From CAIKMD01 sp035605975 (GTDB lineage: Bacteria > Pseudomonadota > Alphaproteobacteria > ATCC43930 > CGMCC-115725), in assembly GCA_035605975.1 (NCBI GenBank), contig DATNGG010000170.1:43970-107969 (forward strand): a stretch of DNA of 64,000 bases, read 5' to 3'. Numbering within the stretch: position 1 is the stretch's first letter; each line of letters opens with the position of its first letter. The notes under the pieces are model-generated. The model was not told the origin of the DNA. It saw only the letters and a list, made by a program, of their open reading frames with translations, and ran no database searches. Positions 1-7,640 of the stretch are shown one piece after another. The translations under genes were made by a program, and so were the position numbers.

Positions 1-53
1 AGATAGAGCGCGACGACCGCTATAACGAGAGTGACGATCGCGCCCGGCCTCAC
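1..53 (-). CDS. Possible N-terminus of an unidentified membrane protein (partial)
   Basis: A GTG codon at 53 opens a minus-strand frame that runs off the left edge. Its 17 visible residues (MRPGAIVTLVIAVVALY...) look like a short basic N-terminus followed by a membrane segment or signal peptide. It lies 64 bp downstream of the PQ-loop-like gene on the same strand, so it could be the next gene of that transcript. Too little is present to name a family, and the start rests only on the hydrophobic profile. Confidence 0.3.
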   Translation of the reverse strand, partial: MRPGAIVTLVIAVVALY

Positions 54-117
54 GCGCGCTCTGCCTGCGCTGGGGCGTGTCGCCGTGCGTCGCCGCCGCG
101 CGGCTTCGGTTGCACGC

Positions 118-432
118 TCATGGGGAAACTTCTCGCTCGGGCGATTGAGCGCTGCGCGCGTCGTGCCGCCGTTTGTTGCGGATATAGATCCATTGTCCGG
201 CGAGCGCAGTCAAAAGAATGAGCGCGTTCGTCGCAACGAAAACCCCGTCGTCTTGCAGCCAGCTGTAAACGACGAACCCGATCGATGCCGAAACCTGACC
301 GACGAAAAGCCAGCGCGACACGCCTCGCCAAGTCCCATCGCGCCATTGCGAATAGACCTGACGGGTCAGTGTCGCAAGCAGCACCGCGGCTGAGGCCCAC
401 CCGATGATCTCCGCGCCTATTCTGCCCTCCAT
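118..432 (-). CDS. PQ-loop (SemiSWEET-like) small membrane protein
   Basis: The 104-residue product has three hydrophobic segments (about residues 6-24, 42-60 and 66-85). Its first half contains the pattern of PQ-loop/SemiSWEET proteins: an amphipathic stretch with RQVYSQW, then a Gly-Val-Ser turn leading into the next helix (WRGVSRWLF). Bacterial members of this size form dimers and move sugars or other small solutes, but many in this subgroup have no known substrate. The ATG at 432 was chosen because GGAAGAG precedes it; the frame is open further upstream, but that part is Arg-rich and not protein-like. I am confident it is a gene and less so about transport. Confidence 0.65.
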   Translation of the reverse strand: MEGRIGAEIIGWASAAVLLATLTRQVYSQWRDGTWRGVSRWLFVGQVSASIGFVVYSWLQDDGVFVATNALILLTALAGQWIYIRNKRRHDARSAQSPEREVSP

Positions 433-574
433 TCTCTTCCGGCCCGGAAGACCTGGCGGGCTCTTTCGTACTCTCTTGTCGTCGCCGGCGGATTGCGCGC
501 CGGCGCTTTTCCCGTCCCTGTCTCTCGCGCAGCGCCGGTCGCCTGCCTCGCCGCCGCAACGGCGAGGTGCAGCT

Positions 575-766
575 CTAACGCAGCAGGCTGGTTTCGCTCG
601 CGCTGATGATGTGCACCGCAAGGCAGCGTTGGAAGAGTGTGAGCTTGTTGCGGTGGAACAGCCGATTGACGACCGACGGGAGCTTCGCGCGAGCCTTTGC
701 GACCTGCTGCCGCGCGCTTGCCGAAAGCCTTGGCCCCGCTTCTAAGCGCCTAACGAATGCCTGCAT
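575..766 (-). CDS. Small basic protein, probably stress-induced
   Basis: This 63-residue basic protein has no membrane segment and no recognisable family. Two things support it as a real gene. The start at 766 is preceded by AGGAGAC at good spacing. A perfect EcfG-type promoter (GGAAC-N16-CGTT) reads toward it from 844 to 820, giving a leader of about 45 bases. It is divergent from the encapsulin operon, which has its own copy of the same promoter. Function is unknown; from regulation alone I infer a role in the general stress response. Confidence 0.6.
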   Translation of the reverse strand: MQAFVRRLEAGPRLSASARQQVAKARAKLPSVVNRLFHRNKLTLFQRCLAVHIISASETSLLR

Positions 767-819
767 CTTCTCTGTCTCCTGCCGGGCCCGCGGCTGCCAT
801 GCCTAACCCGCGGGTCTCT

Positions 820-844
820 AACGCCGGAGGGAGCCCAAGGTTCC
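820..844 (-). promoter_or_regulatory. EcfG-type stress promoter
   Basis: On the minus strand GGAAC (844-840) and CGTT (823-820) are separated by exactly 16 bases, the consensus of the alphaproteobacterial general stress sigma factor EcfG. It reads toward the 63-residue protein ending at 575. Confidence 0.75.
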
Positions 845-914
845 CGAGGAGGCCTTGTTGCCCCCGCCGCCGCCGGATTCGCGCCGGAACCAATCTTTTC
901 GCGGCACATTTGAG

Positions 915-1022
915 GAAGAGGCGCCCCCCTGGCGCCTCGAGAGTGATGGCTAAATCCCCCCTTTTAGCCAGGCACTTTCCCTCCCTGAACTTGGCCGCGC
1001 CCTTATGGGCGCGGCTTTTTTT
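915..1022 (+). ncRNA. Candidate small RNA with three hairpins and an intrinsic terminator
   Basis: No gene fits here, yet three perfect hairpins follow one another on the plus strand: GAGGCGCC/GGCGCCTC (918-938), GGCTAAA/TTTAGCC (948-969) and GCCGCGCCC/GGGCGCGGC (994-1015). The last is followed by seven T. A weak EcfG-like site (GGAAC-N16-CATT) lies at 886-910. This could be a short stress RNA or merely the 3' end of an unrecognised transcript. It matches no RNA family I can identify by eye. Confidence 0.3.
994..1022 (+). terminator. Intrinsic terminator upstream of the encapsulin operon
   Basis: A nine-base-pair GC stem (994-1002 with 1007-1015) with a TTAT loop is followed by seven consecutive T on the plus strand. 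It insulates the encapsulin promoter at 1053 from transcription arriving from the left. Confidence 0.8.
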
Positions 1023-1052
1023 GGGGGGAGGGTCCTGCGTCGGGCGCGGCGC

Positions 1053-1077
1053 GGAACCAAGTGCGGCGCGCCTCGTT
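1053..1077 (+). promoter_or_regulatory. EcfG-type stress promoter of the encapsulin operon
   Basis: GGAAC (1053-1057) and CGTT (1074-1077) are separated by exactly 16 bases, a full match to the EcfG consensus. The expected start near 1084 leaves a leader of about 30 bases before the GTG at 1114. Confidence 0.8.
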
Positions 1078-1113
1078 AGACAAACCGAGTTCAATTCGGG
1101 GCGAGGTGTCAGT

Positions 1114-1482
1114 GTGTCCAGCACATCTTTGCATGAAGATCCGCAAAAAATCGGCAGTGAGGTAATCGACCGCCACCGCGCCGTCGTATCGCTGATGGAG
1201 GAATTGGAGGCGATCGACTGGTACGATCAGCGGGTCAGTGCCAGCGACGACCCGACGCTGAAGGAAGTCCTGGCGCACAATCGTGACGAGGAAAAAGAGC
1301 ACGCCGCGATGGTGCTCGAATGGCTGCGAAGGCATGATCCGGTCCTCGACAAATTTCTCAAAATGTATCTCTTCACCGAAGGCCCGATCCGCGAGCGCAA
1401 AGAAGAAGAAGAGGAGGGCGCCGAGCCGAAGCGCGCGCCGTCGCTCGGAATCGGCAGCCTGCGCGATGCGAGCCGTCGGTGA
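1114..1482 (+). CDS. Encapsulated ferritin-like protein (EncFtn), encapsulin cargo
   Basis: This 122-residue protein matches the encapsulated ferritin family, a two-helix ferroxidase that oxidises Fe(II) inside an encapsulin shell. It shares long blocks with the Rhodospirillum rubrum protein: MEELEAIDWYDQRV (28-41), AHNRDEEKEHAAM (54-66) and YLFTEGPI (85-92). The ferroxidase residues E30, E60 and H63 (E32, E62 and H65 in R. rubrum), the entry-site acids E29 and E32, and W36/Y37 are all present. After an acidic linker the tail carries SLGIGSLRD (110-118), the classic peptide that docks cargo into encapsulins. The GTG start is preceded by GGCGAGG. The stop overlaps the encapsulin start by four bases, so the two are translationally coupled. 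Confidence 0.93.
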   Translation: MSSTSLHEDPQKIGSEVIDRHRAVVSLMEELEAIDWYDQRVSASDDPTLKEVLAHNRDEEKEHAAMVLEWLRRHDPVLDKFLKMYLFTEGPIRERKEEEEEGAEPKRAPSLGIGSLRDASRR

Positions 1483-2309
1483 CGGACCGGTTGCTTCGCG
1501 ACTTCGCGCCGATCAGCGATGCCGCTTGGGCGCTGATCGATGACGAGGCGCGCCGAACGGTCAAATCGGTCCTCGGCGGGCGGTGCGTCGTCGATTTTCG
1601 CGGCCCCGAAGGATGGCAGCACGCATCGGTCGCCGATGGCCGCATCGATCCGATCGCCGGCCCCGGCGGCGAGATCGAAGCCGGGCGTCGCCGCGTTCAG
1701 CCCTTGATCGAGCTGCGCCGCGGCTTCGAACTCGGCCGCGCCGAGCTCGAAGCGGTCGAGCGCGGCGCCCAGGATCCCAACCTCGACCCGGTGACCGAGG
1801 CGGCGCGCGAAATCGCCTTGGCGGAAGACCGCGCGATCTTTCATGGCTATGCCGCCGCGGCGATCAAAGGCATTTGCGAGGGCGCGAGCGCGGCGCCGAT
1901 CACGCTCAGCGAGGACTACCGCGCCTATCCGCAAGCGGTCGCAACGGCGTTGAGCCGCCTGCGCGATGCCGGTGTCGGCGGGCCTTTCGCAATCGTGCTT
2001 GGCCGACGCTGCTTCATCGGGCTGACCGAAACCACCGCGGGCGGCTACCCGGTGCTTCAGCATGTTCGCGACCTGATTGACGGGCCGATCGTCCGCGCCG
2101 CTGCGGTCGACGGTGCCGCGGTGTTATCGGTCAGGGGCGGCGATTTCGAGCTGGTCGTCGGTGAGGATTTCTCGGTGGGCTATCTCAGCCACGACGCGGC
2201 CAAGCTGCGGCTCTACATCGAGGAGAGCATGACCTTCCGGCTGATTTCGCCGCAAGCCGCAGTGGCGCTGATCTACGCCACCAAGGATGAAAGCCGAGCC
2301 GGGCGCTGA
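1479..2309 (+). CDS. Encapsulin nanocompartment shell protein (family 1, linocin/CFP29 type)
   Basis: The 276-residue product has the usual length and landmarks of HK97-fold encapsulin shells: an N-terminal helix LLRDFAPISDAAW, RRVVDFRGP-type E-loop start (CVVDFRGPEGW, about residues 36-46), and a C-terminal segment ending FRLISPQAAVAL. Such proteins assemble into cages of about 24-32 nm. With the EncFtn cargo upstream this cage should store iron and limit oxidative damage in the cytoplasm. It starts at a GTG inside the EncFtn stop (GTGA overlap) and shares the EcfG promoter. No flavin-binding or second cargo gene follows. A weak hairpin (2314-2337) lies after the stop. Confidence 0.93.
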   Translation: MTDRLLRDFAPISDAAWALIDDEARRTVKSVLGGRCVVDFRGPEGWQHASVADGRIDPIAGPGGEIEAGRRRVQPLIELRRGFELGRAELEAVERGAQDPNLDPVTEAAREIALAEDRAIFHGYAAAAIKGICEGASAAPITLSEDYRAYPQAVATALSRLRDAGVGGPFAIVLGRRCFIGLTETTAGGYPVLQHVRDLIDGPIVRAAAVDGAAVLSVRGGDFELVVGEDFSVGYLSHDAAKLRLYIEESMTFRLISPQAAVALIYATKDESRAGR

Positions 2310-2570
2310 GCGCGCGTCGCAACCAAAGCCGCGACGCCGGGGTTGACTGGGCGCAATGCCCCGAGCGATCTGGACCGGCCATCTGCGAATTTCGCTTTTT
2401 TCCTGCCGCAGCCTTGCCGAGCAGCCGGGCCGGACGACGAGCGGCGCAGGGGCGAAATCCGCGCCGCGCGCGAGCTGCAAGCGAAGCGAACCCGCCAAAG
2501 GGCGCAAGCTGCATCGCCAAACGCATCGCCGGCGCGCCTGATCCTGCGCTTGCGCGAGACGCGACAGCCG

Positions 2571-3407
2571 ATGGCCAAGCCCCGTCGACCTGAGGCGCAC
2601 AAAGGTTCGGGCGCCTCGGAGCACGAGATCGAAGACATCGAGAACCGCTCGCGGCTTCGCGCGCCGATCATCTATGAGATCGTGCGCGAGGAGGGCGATG
2701 AGGAGATGGACCGCCCCGTCGCCTCGCTGTGGTGGTCGGGCGTCGCCGCTGGCTTGTCGATCAGCTTCTCGCCGCTCGCACAGGCGAGTCTCTTCACTCT
2801 CCTGCCCGATCGGCCCTGGCGCGGGCTGATCTCCGATTTCGGTTACTCGGTCGGATTCCTCATCGTCGTCCTCGCGCGTCAGCAGCTCTTCACCGAGAAC
2901 ACGCTGACGGTGGTGTTGCCGGTGATGGCGGAGTTTAGCCGCCGCAACCTCCTCCGCGCCGGCCGGATCTGGTCGTTGGTGCTGGCGGCGAATTTGACGG
3001 GGACAGTGATCGCCGCCGCGTTTTGCATTTTTTCGCCGGCGATCGATCCGGCGATCCGCGATGCGATGATCACCCTATCGCGGCAGACGCTCGCTCACGC
3101 CCCGTGGGAGATGCTGTTTCGCGGCATTACCGCCGGGTTTCTGATCGCCGCGATGGTGTGGCTCATCCCTAGCGCCAAGGGCAGCGAGTTCCACGTCATC
3201 ACGCTGATGACCTATCTTATCGCGATTTCCCAATCGGCTCACATCGTGGCCGGCGGCGTCGAGGTGTTTCTCTTGGTCTTTGCCGGCGTCGCCGACGTGC
3301 CGACGGTGCTGATCCAGTTCATCCTCCCGGTTCTCGCCGGCAACATCTTCGGCGGCACCGCCCTCTTCGCGCTGCTCGCCTATGCCCAGGTGATGCGGGA
3401 AATCTAG
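2571..3407 (+). CDS. Formate/nitrite transporter (FNT) family channel
   Basis: The 278-residue protein has a charged cytoplasmic N-terminus (about 1-50) and six hydrophobic segments, as in FNT channels, which conduct small monovalent anions such as formate, nitrite or hydrosulfide. Recognisable pieces are QQLFTENTL, close to the usual LFTGN block, and FxGITAGFL near residues 180-190. It belongs to the subgroup with a long acidic N-terminus found beside stress genes, whose substrate is uncertain. The ATG at 2571 was chosen because the 228 bases of open frame upstream read as random Arg/Ala-rich sequence. It lies 260 bp after encapsulin; that gap holds no gene. Confidence 0.85.
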   Translation: MAKPRRPEAHKGSGASEHEIEDIENRSRLRAPIIYEIVREEGDEEMDRPVASLWWSGVAAGLSISFSPLAQASLFTLLPDRPWRGLISDFGYSVGFLIVVLARQQLFTENTLTVVLPVMAEFSRRNLLRAGRIWSLVLAANLTGTVIAAAFCIFSPAIDPAIRDAMITLSRQTLAHAPWEMLFRGITAGFLIAAMVWLIPSAKGSEFHVITLMTYLIAISQSAHIVAGGVEVFLLVFAGVADVPTVLIQFILPVLAGNIFGGTALFALLAYAQVMREI

Positions 3408-3419
3408 GGCGGGACCGGC

Positions 3420-3605
3420 CTAGAGATGGTCGATGAGTCGCACAGGCTCGAGGCGCAGGCCGTCAGTGGCCTTGCCGTGATCGAGATTGAGGATGGGCAC
3501 GCTCCGGGCCGAGTAATCGTCGAGCGTACCCATCGCGGCGGGAAGTCCGATGCCGAGCGCGATTCCGAGTATCCCGCCCAGCAGCAAAATGAACGTCAGG
3601 CGCAA
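3420..3605 (-). CDS. Small single-pass membrane protein with a TTG start
   Basis: This 61-residue product has one membrane helix (about residues 3-24, LTFILLLGGILGIALGIGL) and a short soluble tail with several acidic residues. No ATG fits. A TTG at 3605 is preceded by GGGAGG at ideal spacing, and a perfect EcfG-type promoter sits 51-75 bases further upstream (3656-3680). These two signals are the main reason to believe the gene. It is convergent with the FNT gene. No family is recognised. Confidence 0.55.
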   Translation of the reverse strand: MRLTFILLLGGILGIALGIGLPAAMGTLDDYSARSVPILNLDHGKATDGLRLEPVRLIDHL

Positions 3606-3655
3606 AGTTGCCTCCCACGGCAGCCGCAACCGCCCTTGGGGCGGAGCAGCAAGTG

Positions 3656-3680
3656 AACGCGTGAGGGGCTCAATCGTTCC
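3656..3680 (-). promoter_or_regulatory. EcfG-type stress promoter
   Basis: Minus-strand GGAAC (3680-3676) and CGTT (3659-3656) are separated by 16 bases. It reads toward the TTG-started small membrane protein at 3605. Confidence 0.7.
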
Positions 3681-3717
3681 AGAAGGGAGCGGGGCCGCAC
3701 CGGCGGCCTGGAAACTC

Positions 3718-3972
3718 TCAACGCTTCCAAACCGGCGTGCCGAGATCGATTTGGCGATCGTTGGTCGCAACGCCGGTGCCGGCGCCGACCGCGCCGCCGA
3801 TCAGCGCGCCGGGAATGGCGCCGATCCCGCCGGCAAGCGCGCCTATGACGGCACCCGATCCGGCGCCGATCGCCGCGCCGCTTCCCGCGCGGTCTCCGGG
3901 CGAGGAGCCGCACGCGACCAATGCGGCGCAAACCGCAATCATCGAAGCAAGCTTGATCGAAAAGCCGCGCAT
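3718..3972 (-). CDS. Glycine-zipper lipoprotein
   Basis: The 84-residue product begins with a lipoprotein signal ending in LVAC (Cys about 21). It then carries repeated small-residue helices (GAAIGAGSGAVIGALAGG and a second similar run), the glycine-zipper pattern of outer-membrane-associated YMGG/OmpA-like lipoproteins. Such proteins sit in the envelope and are often stress-induced; a precise role is not known. GGAGG precedes the ATG at 3972. A GGAAC-N16-GGTT site (4007-4031) lies just upstream. It may share transcription with the small membrane protein downstream, which also has its own promoter. Confidence 0.75.
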   Translation of the reverse strand: MRGFSIKLASMIAVCAALVACGSSPGDRAGSGAAIGAGSGAVIGALAGGIGAIPGALIGGAVGAGTGVATNDRQIDLGTPVWKR

Positions 3973-4006
3973 AGGGCCTCCGTCGTAAATCGGGATGATG
4001 CGCAAT

Positions 4007-4031
4007 AACCGGGGCTTGGCGGCTTCGTTCC
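4007..4031 (-). promoter_or_regulatory. EcfG-like promoter (GGTT variant)
   Basis: Minus-strand GGAAC (4031-4027), 16 bases, then GGTT (4010-4007). One -10 base differs from the exact consensus. It precedes the glycine-zipper lipoprotein. Confidence 0.5.
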
Positions 4032-4056
4032 CGAGGGCAGGAGGCAGGCGGCGAGC

Positions 4057-4548
4057 CTAGTCTTCGGCGGTCTTGCTGCGGCGCGCCGTCTCGCCCGCCG
4101 GCGATCCCGCCACCGCTTGATCCGAGGGAAACACTTCGAGGCGCACCGTCGCTACCCCGTCTTCGCGAATGCCGAGCTTTTTCCCGGCGGCGGCGGACAA
4201 GTCGATGATGCGGTCGCCCACATAAGGACCGCGATCATTGATGCGCACCTTGACCATTTGGCCGGTGGTTGCGTTTTTGACGCGAACGATCGTGCCGAAG
4301 GGCAGGCTGCGATGCGCGGCGGTCATCTCGTGCCGGTCGAAGCGCTCGCCATCGGCCGTGCGATGCCCCTGATGCGCCCTGCCATACCACGACGCCGCGC
4401 CGATCTCGCTGAAGCTTGGCGTCTCGGGCTTGAGGACACGAAGATCGGCGGTGGGCGCCGCGGGCGCCGGCCGCGGCGCGGTGCAAGCGGCAAGGAGAAA
4501 GGAGCAGCTCGCAAGAGACGCAGCAAGAAGCGAAGTGATGGCGCGCAT
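4057..4548 (-). CDS. rlpA: RlpA-like lipoprotein, septal-ring lytic transglycosylase family
   Basis: This 163-residue protein has a lipoprotein signal (LLAAC, Cys about 22) and a double-psi beta-barrel: ASWYGRAHQGHRTADGERF (52-70), then LPFGTIVRV and the RINDRGPYVGDRIIDLS block (102-118). These contain the conserved Glu/Asp pair typical of RlpA, which cleaves denuded glycan strands at the division septum. The C-terminal SPOR domain of longer RlpA proteins is absent, so this is the short form. It lies just downstream of ligD on the same strand. A GGAAC-N16-GGTT site at 4637-4661 may drive it under stress. Confidence 0.85.
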   Translation of the reverse strand: MRAITSLLAASLASCSFLLAACTAPRPAPAAPTADLRVLKPETPSFSEIGAASWYGRAHQGHRTADGERFDRHEMTAAHRSLPFGTIVRVKNATTGQMVKVRINDRGPYVGDRIIDLSAAAGKKLGIREDGVATVRLEVFPSDQAVAGSPAGETARRSKTAED

Positions 4549-4636
4549 GGACTGCTCGTCTCCCGTGAAGAGCCGGTTTGAGATTGTCCTCCTGTGCCGG
4601 CTTCGGCTGCCTTGCCAAAGCCGCTTTTTTCCGAGA

Positions 4637-4661
4637 AACCCGCAACGGCCGGCCGCGTTCC
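4637..4661 (-). promoter_or_regulatory. EcfG-like promoter (GGTT variant) of the RlpA gene
   Basis: Minus-strand GGAAC (4661-4657), 16 bases, GGTT (4640-4637), about 90 bases before the RlpA start at 4548. Confidence 0.4.
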
Positions 4662-4694
4662 CGAAACCCGCGATTTGGGCCGCGCCGGCGGCGG

Positions 4695-7379
4695 TTACGC
4701 CGCCTTGGTGGCGCGGGTGAGGCGGCGGATCGCCTCGACGAGCGGGCGCGCCGCGGCGTCGTAATCCCGCCAGGCGCCGCTCTTCTTGAGAAGCGCCGAT
4801 GCCGTCCGAAGGGTGAAGCGCTTGGGGTCGAGGCCCTTTTTCACCTGGCCCCACAGCAGAGGCATCGACACCGGTGCGCCGTCGCGCGCGCGCGGCGACA
4901 GCGGCGCAACCGCGGTCGAGAACCGGTCGTTGCGCAAATAGTCGAGGAAGATGCGGCCGGCACGGTCCTTTTTCGACATGGTGACGAGGTAGCGATCGGG
5001 GCTATCCGCCGCCATTTGCGCGCAGATCGCGCGCGCGAAGGTCTTGGCTTCGGGCCAGCCGAGCGCATTGCCTTTTGCGGGTGCGAGGGGAACGACGAGG
5101 TGAAGCCCCTTGCCGCCCGTCGTCTTGCAAAAGCTGACGAGGCCGATGCTCTCCAGCCGATCGCGCAGCTCGAGCGCCGCCGCGATCACATGCTCGAAGC
5201 CCAGATCGGGCGCGGGGTCGAGATCGAAGACGAGCCGGCCCGGGCGCTCGGGCTGCCCCGGCTCGCAATTCCAGGGATGAAGCTCGAGCGCCGCGATCTG
5301 CGCCAAAGCGGCGAGACCTTCGAGCCGGTCGACCTGCAGATAGGGCTCGCGATCCCCCGATACCTTTGTCAGAGCGAGCAAGTTCGAGAGGCCGCGCATG
5401 CCATGGCGCTGAAAGAAATGCTGGCCGTCGATGCCGTCGGGCGCGCGAATGATCGAGCACGGCCGGCCGCGGATGTGCTCGATCATCCACGGGCCGACGG
5501 TTTCGTAATAGTGCGCGAGATCGAGCTTGGTCACCGGCTTGCCGTCGCCGGCATCGGGCCAAAGCGGCTTGTCGGCATTGGAGATCGGCACGCCCATCAC
5601 CACGTTCGATCCGGAGGAGCGCCCGGCACGCGGCTTTGTTGCTCGCGGGCGGCCGCCACGGGAAGGAGCGGCGGGTTGGGCGAGAGGCTGGGTCGCTTCG
5701 GCGGCTTCCTCGTCCGCGACCTCGCGCGCGGGCTTGTCTTGGCGCAGGCCCTTGAATGCCGCCTGCCGCACCATGCCGTCGCCGGTCCATCCGGCAAATT
5801 CGATTTCGGCGACAAGCTCGGGCTTGAGCCAATGAATGTTGGCTTCGTTGCGCGGCGCGTTGGCGCCGCCGAAGGGATTGGTCTTCGATGCGCGCGCCTT
5901 GAGCTGCGGCAGAATGCGCGCGACCGTCTCCTGCCCGAAGCCGGTGCCGACCCGGCCGACATAGACGAGACGCGTCTTGCGGTAGACGCCGACCAGAAGC
6001 GAGCGAAAGCGCCCGTTGGTATCGCTCCAGCCGCCGATCACCACCTCATGCCCGGCCCGGCACTTGGCCTTGGTCCAAACGGTCCCGCGGCCCGAGACAT
6101 AGGGCGCGTGCAAGGATTTCGAGATGATGCCCTCGAGCGACATGCGGCAGGCGGAGCGAAGCACCGTGTCACCGGCATCGGTAAAATGCTCGACATAGCG
6201 GAGCGACGGATTGCGCCGCAGCTTTGCCGTATCCAGCAATTCGCGGAGCCGCTGCTTGCGCGCCTCGAGCGGACGATCGCGCAAATCCTCGCCATCGGCG
6301 AACAGCAGATCGAAGGCGAAATAGATCAGCTCGTCGGTCGCTTGATCGGAAAGCGCCGCCTGCAACAGCGCGAAGTGGGGCGCGCCTTTCTTGTCGAGCG
6401 CGACGACCTCGCCGTCGATGATGCAATCCGGCAAGGCTTCTCCGGCTTTGGCGATCGCCGGGAACTTCGCGGTCCAATCCAAGCCCTTGCGCGTGCGCAA
6501 CACGACCTTGCCGCCGGCGACCCGCATTTGCACGCGATAGCCGTCGAACTTGATCTCATGCACCCAATCGGCACCCGACGGTGGACGCTCGACAAGCGTC
6601 GCAAGCTGCGGCGCAATGAAATTGGGCAGCGTGCTCGCCTTGCGCTTGCGGGGCGTATTCTTCTCTTCCCGGTCTTCCCGGCTCGGCGCGGTCGTTACGC
6701 GCGCGGGGGGCGGTGCGTCATCGCGCGACGATTGCCACACCGCATCGGCGCGAAAGCCGCGGCTTTTGCCGAGCATGAAGGATTTCGGCGCGGGCGGCTT
6801 GCCGGCTTCGATCTCGTCCATCGAGCGCCCCGATGCCACCGAGCGATCGCCATCGGAGAGGCCGCTCTCGCCCTCGCGGCTCCATTCGTCACGATGCTTG
6901 ATGAGCAGCCAATTGGTGCGCTTGCCGCCGAAGCGGTCGCTGCGCATGCGCACCAGCACCCATGAGCCGTGGAGCCGCTCGCCTTCGAGGGTGAATTTGA
7001 GATCGCCGCGCGCCAGATCGCCGCTTGCCGATTTCCCTTCCGGCTGCCAATAGCCGCGGTCCCAGATCTCGACCGTGCCGCCGCCATATTGGCCGCGCGG
7101 GATCGTCCCCTCGAAATCGCCGTATTCCAGCGGGTGATCCTCAACCTCGACGGCGAGACGCTTGTCGTGCGGATTGAGCGAGGGCCCCTTGGTCACCGCC
7201 CAGGATTTGAAAACGCCGTCCAGTTCGAGGCGGAAATCGTAATGAAGGCGCCGGGCCGCGTGTTTTTGAATGACGAAGCGCAGGCGCGGCGATGGCGCGA
7301 CGGCGCCGCCGCCCGCAGGTTCCGCGGTTTTGGCGAAATCGCGCTTCGCTTTGTAAGCGGCAAGCTTGGCCTTGGGCAT
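4695..7379 (-). CDS. ligD: Multifunctional ATP-dependent DNA ligase D
   Basis: The 894-residue enzyme carries the three activities of bacterial non-homologous end joining. A 3'-phosphoesterase domain (about 35-180) has LHYDFRLE and HPLEYGDFEG. An ATP-dependent ligase domain (about 255-545) has the adenylation lysine in EIKFDGYR (K277) and an IIDGEVV motif. A polymerase/primase domain (about 600-890) has the catalytic DLDP motif. The order phosphoesterase-ligase-polymerase is one of the usual arrangements; Pseudomonas enzymes have the same order. No Ku gene lies in this window, so its partner must be elsewhere. The ATG at 7379 was preferred over an upstream ATG that adds an unusual 11-residue extension. 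Its place among stress genes fits a repair role in non-growing cells. Confidence 0.95.
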   Translation of the reverse strand: MPKAKLAAYKAKRDFAKTAEPAGGGAVAPSPRLRFVIQKHAARRLHYDFRLELDGVFKSWAVTKGPSLNPHDKRLAVEVEDHPLEYGDFEGTIPRGQYGGGTVEIWDRGYWQPEGKSASGDLARGDLKFTLEGERLHGSWVLVRMRSDRFGGKRTNWLLIKHRDEWSREGESGLSDGDRSVASGRSMDEIEAGKPPAPKSFMLGKSRGFRADAVWQSSRDDAPPPARVTTAPSREDREEKNTPRKRKASTLPNFIAPQLATLVERPPSGADWVHEIKFDGYRVQMRVAGGKVVLRTRKGLDWTAKFPAIAKAGEALPDCIIDGEVVALDKKGAPHFALLQAALSDQATDELIYFAFDLLFADGEDLRDRPLEARKQRLRELLDTAKLRRNPSLRYVEHFTDAGDTVLRSACRMSLEGIISKSLHAPYVSGRGTVWTKAKCRAGHEVVIGGWSDTNGRFRSLLVGVYRKTRLVYVGRVGTGFGQETVARILPQLKARASKTNPFGGANAPRNEANIHWLKPELVAEIEFAGWTGDGMVRQAAFKGLRQDKPAREVADEEAAEATQPLAQPAAPSRGGRPRATKPRAGRSSGSNVVMGVPISNADKPLWPDAGDGKPVTKLDLAHYYETVGPWMIEHIRGRPCSIIRAPDGIDGQHFFQRHGMRGLSNLLALTKVSGDREPYLQVDRLEGLAALAQIAALELHPWNCEPGQPERPGRLVFDLDPAPDLGFEHVIAAALELRDRLESIGLVSFCKTTGGKGLHLVVPLAPAKGNALGWPEAKTFARAICAQMAADSPDRYLVTMSKKDRAGRIFLDYLRNDRFSTAVAPLSPRARDGAPVSMPLLWGQVKKGLDPKRFTLRTASALLKKSGAWRDYDAAARPLVEAIRRLTRATKAA

Positions 7380-7487
7380 CGCAATTCTCGCTCTCGCCCC
7401 TTGTTGAGGCATAAACGCCGAGGAATGGCAAGAGGATGCCTCTTGCCGAGGGCGGTGGCCACGGCAACCCCCGAGGCCTCGCGTTGC

Positions 7488-7512
7488 GGAACCATCGGCA
7501 GCGGCGCTTGTT
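7488..7512 (+). promoter_or_regulatory. EcfG-like promoter (TGTT variant)
   Basis: GGAAC (7488-7492), 16 bases, TGTT (7509-7512), upstream of the BON lipoprotein with a leader of about 120 bases. One -10 base differs from CGTT. Confidence 0.45.
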
Positions 7513-7640
7513 TAGGCATCGTCAACGCCGCGCGGAGAACAGCGCGAGGCACCCACCGTGCCGCGCCGCTATGCGTCTCTCGCGGCGAAACTCTCTCCAT
7601 GGGTGACGGGAAAAACCTTTTCCAGAAAGGACCAAAGATC

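Noticed and set aside
50..120. A 23-residue minus-strand frame starting at the PQ-loop gene stop
   Set aside because: It is Arg/Pro-rich, has no ribosome-binding site and no conserved pattern.
757..1113. N-terminal extension of the encapsulated ferritin frame
   Set aside because: The frame is open to 757 but runs through the terminator at 994-1022 and both promoters, and family proteins begin near the GTG at 1114.
4578..6965. Long open plus-strand frame antisense to DNA ligase D
   Set aside because: It mirrors the coding frame of ligD, is Arg/Ala-rich with no family pattern, and has no ribosome-binding site. High GC keeps the antisense frame open.
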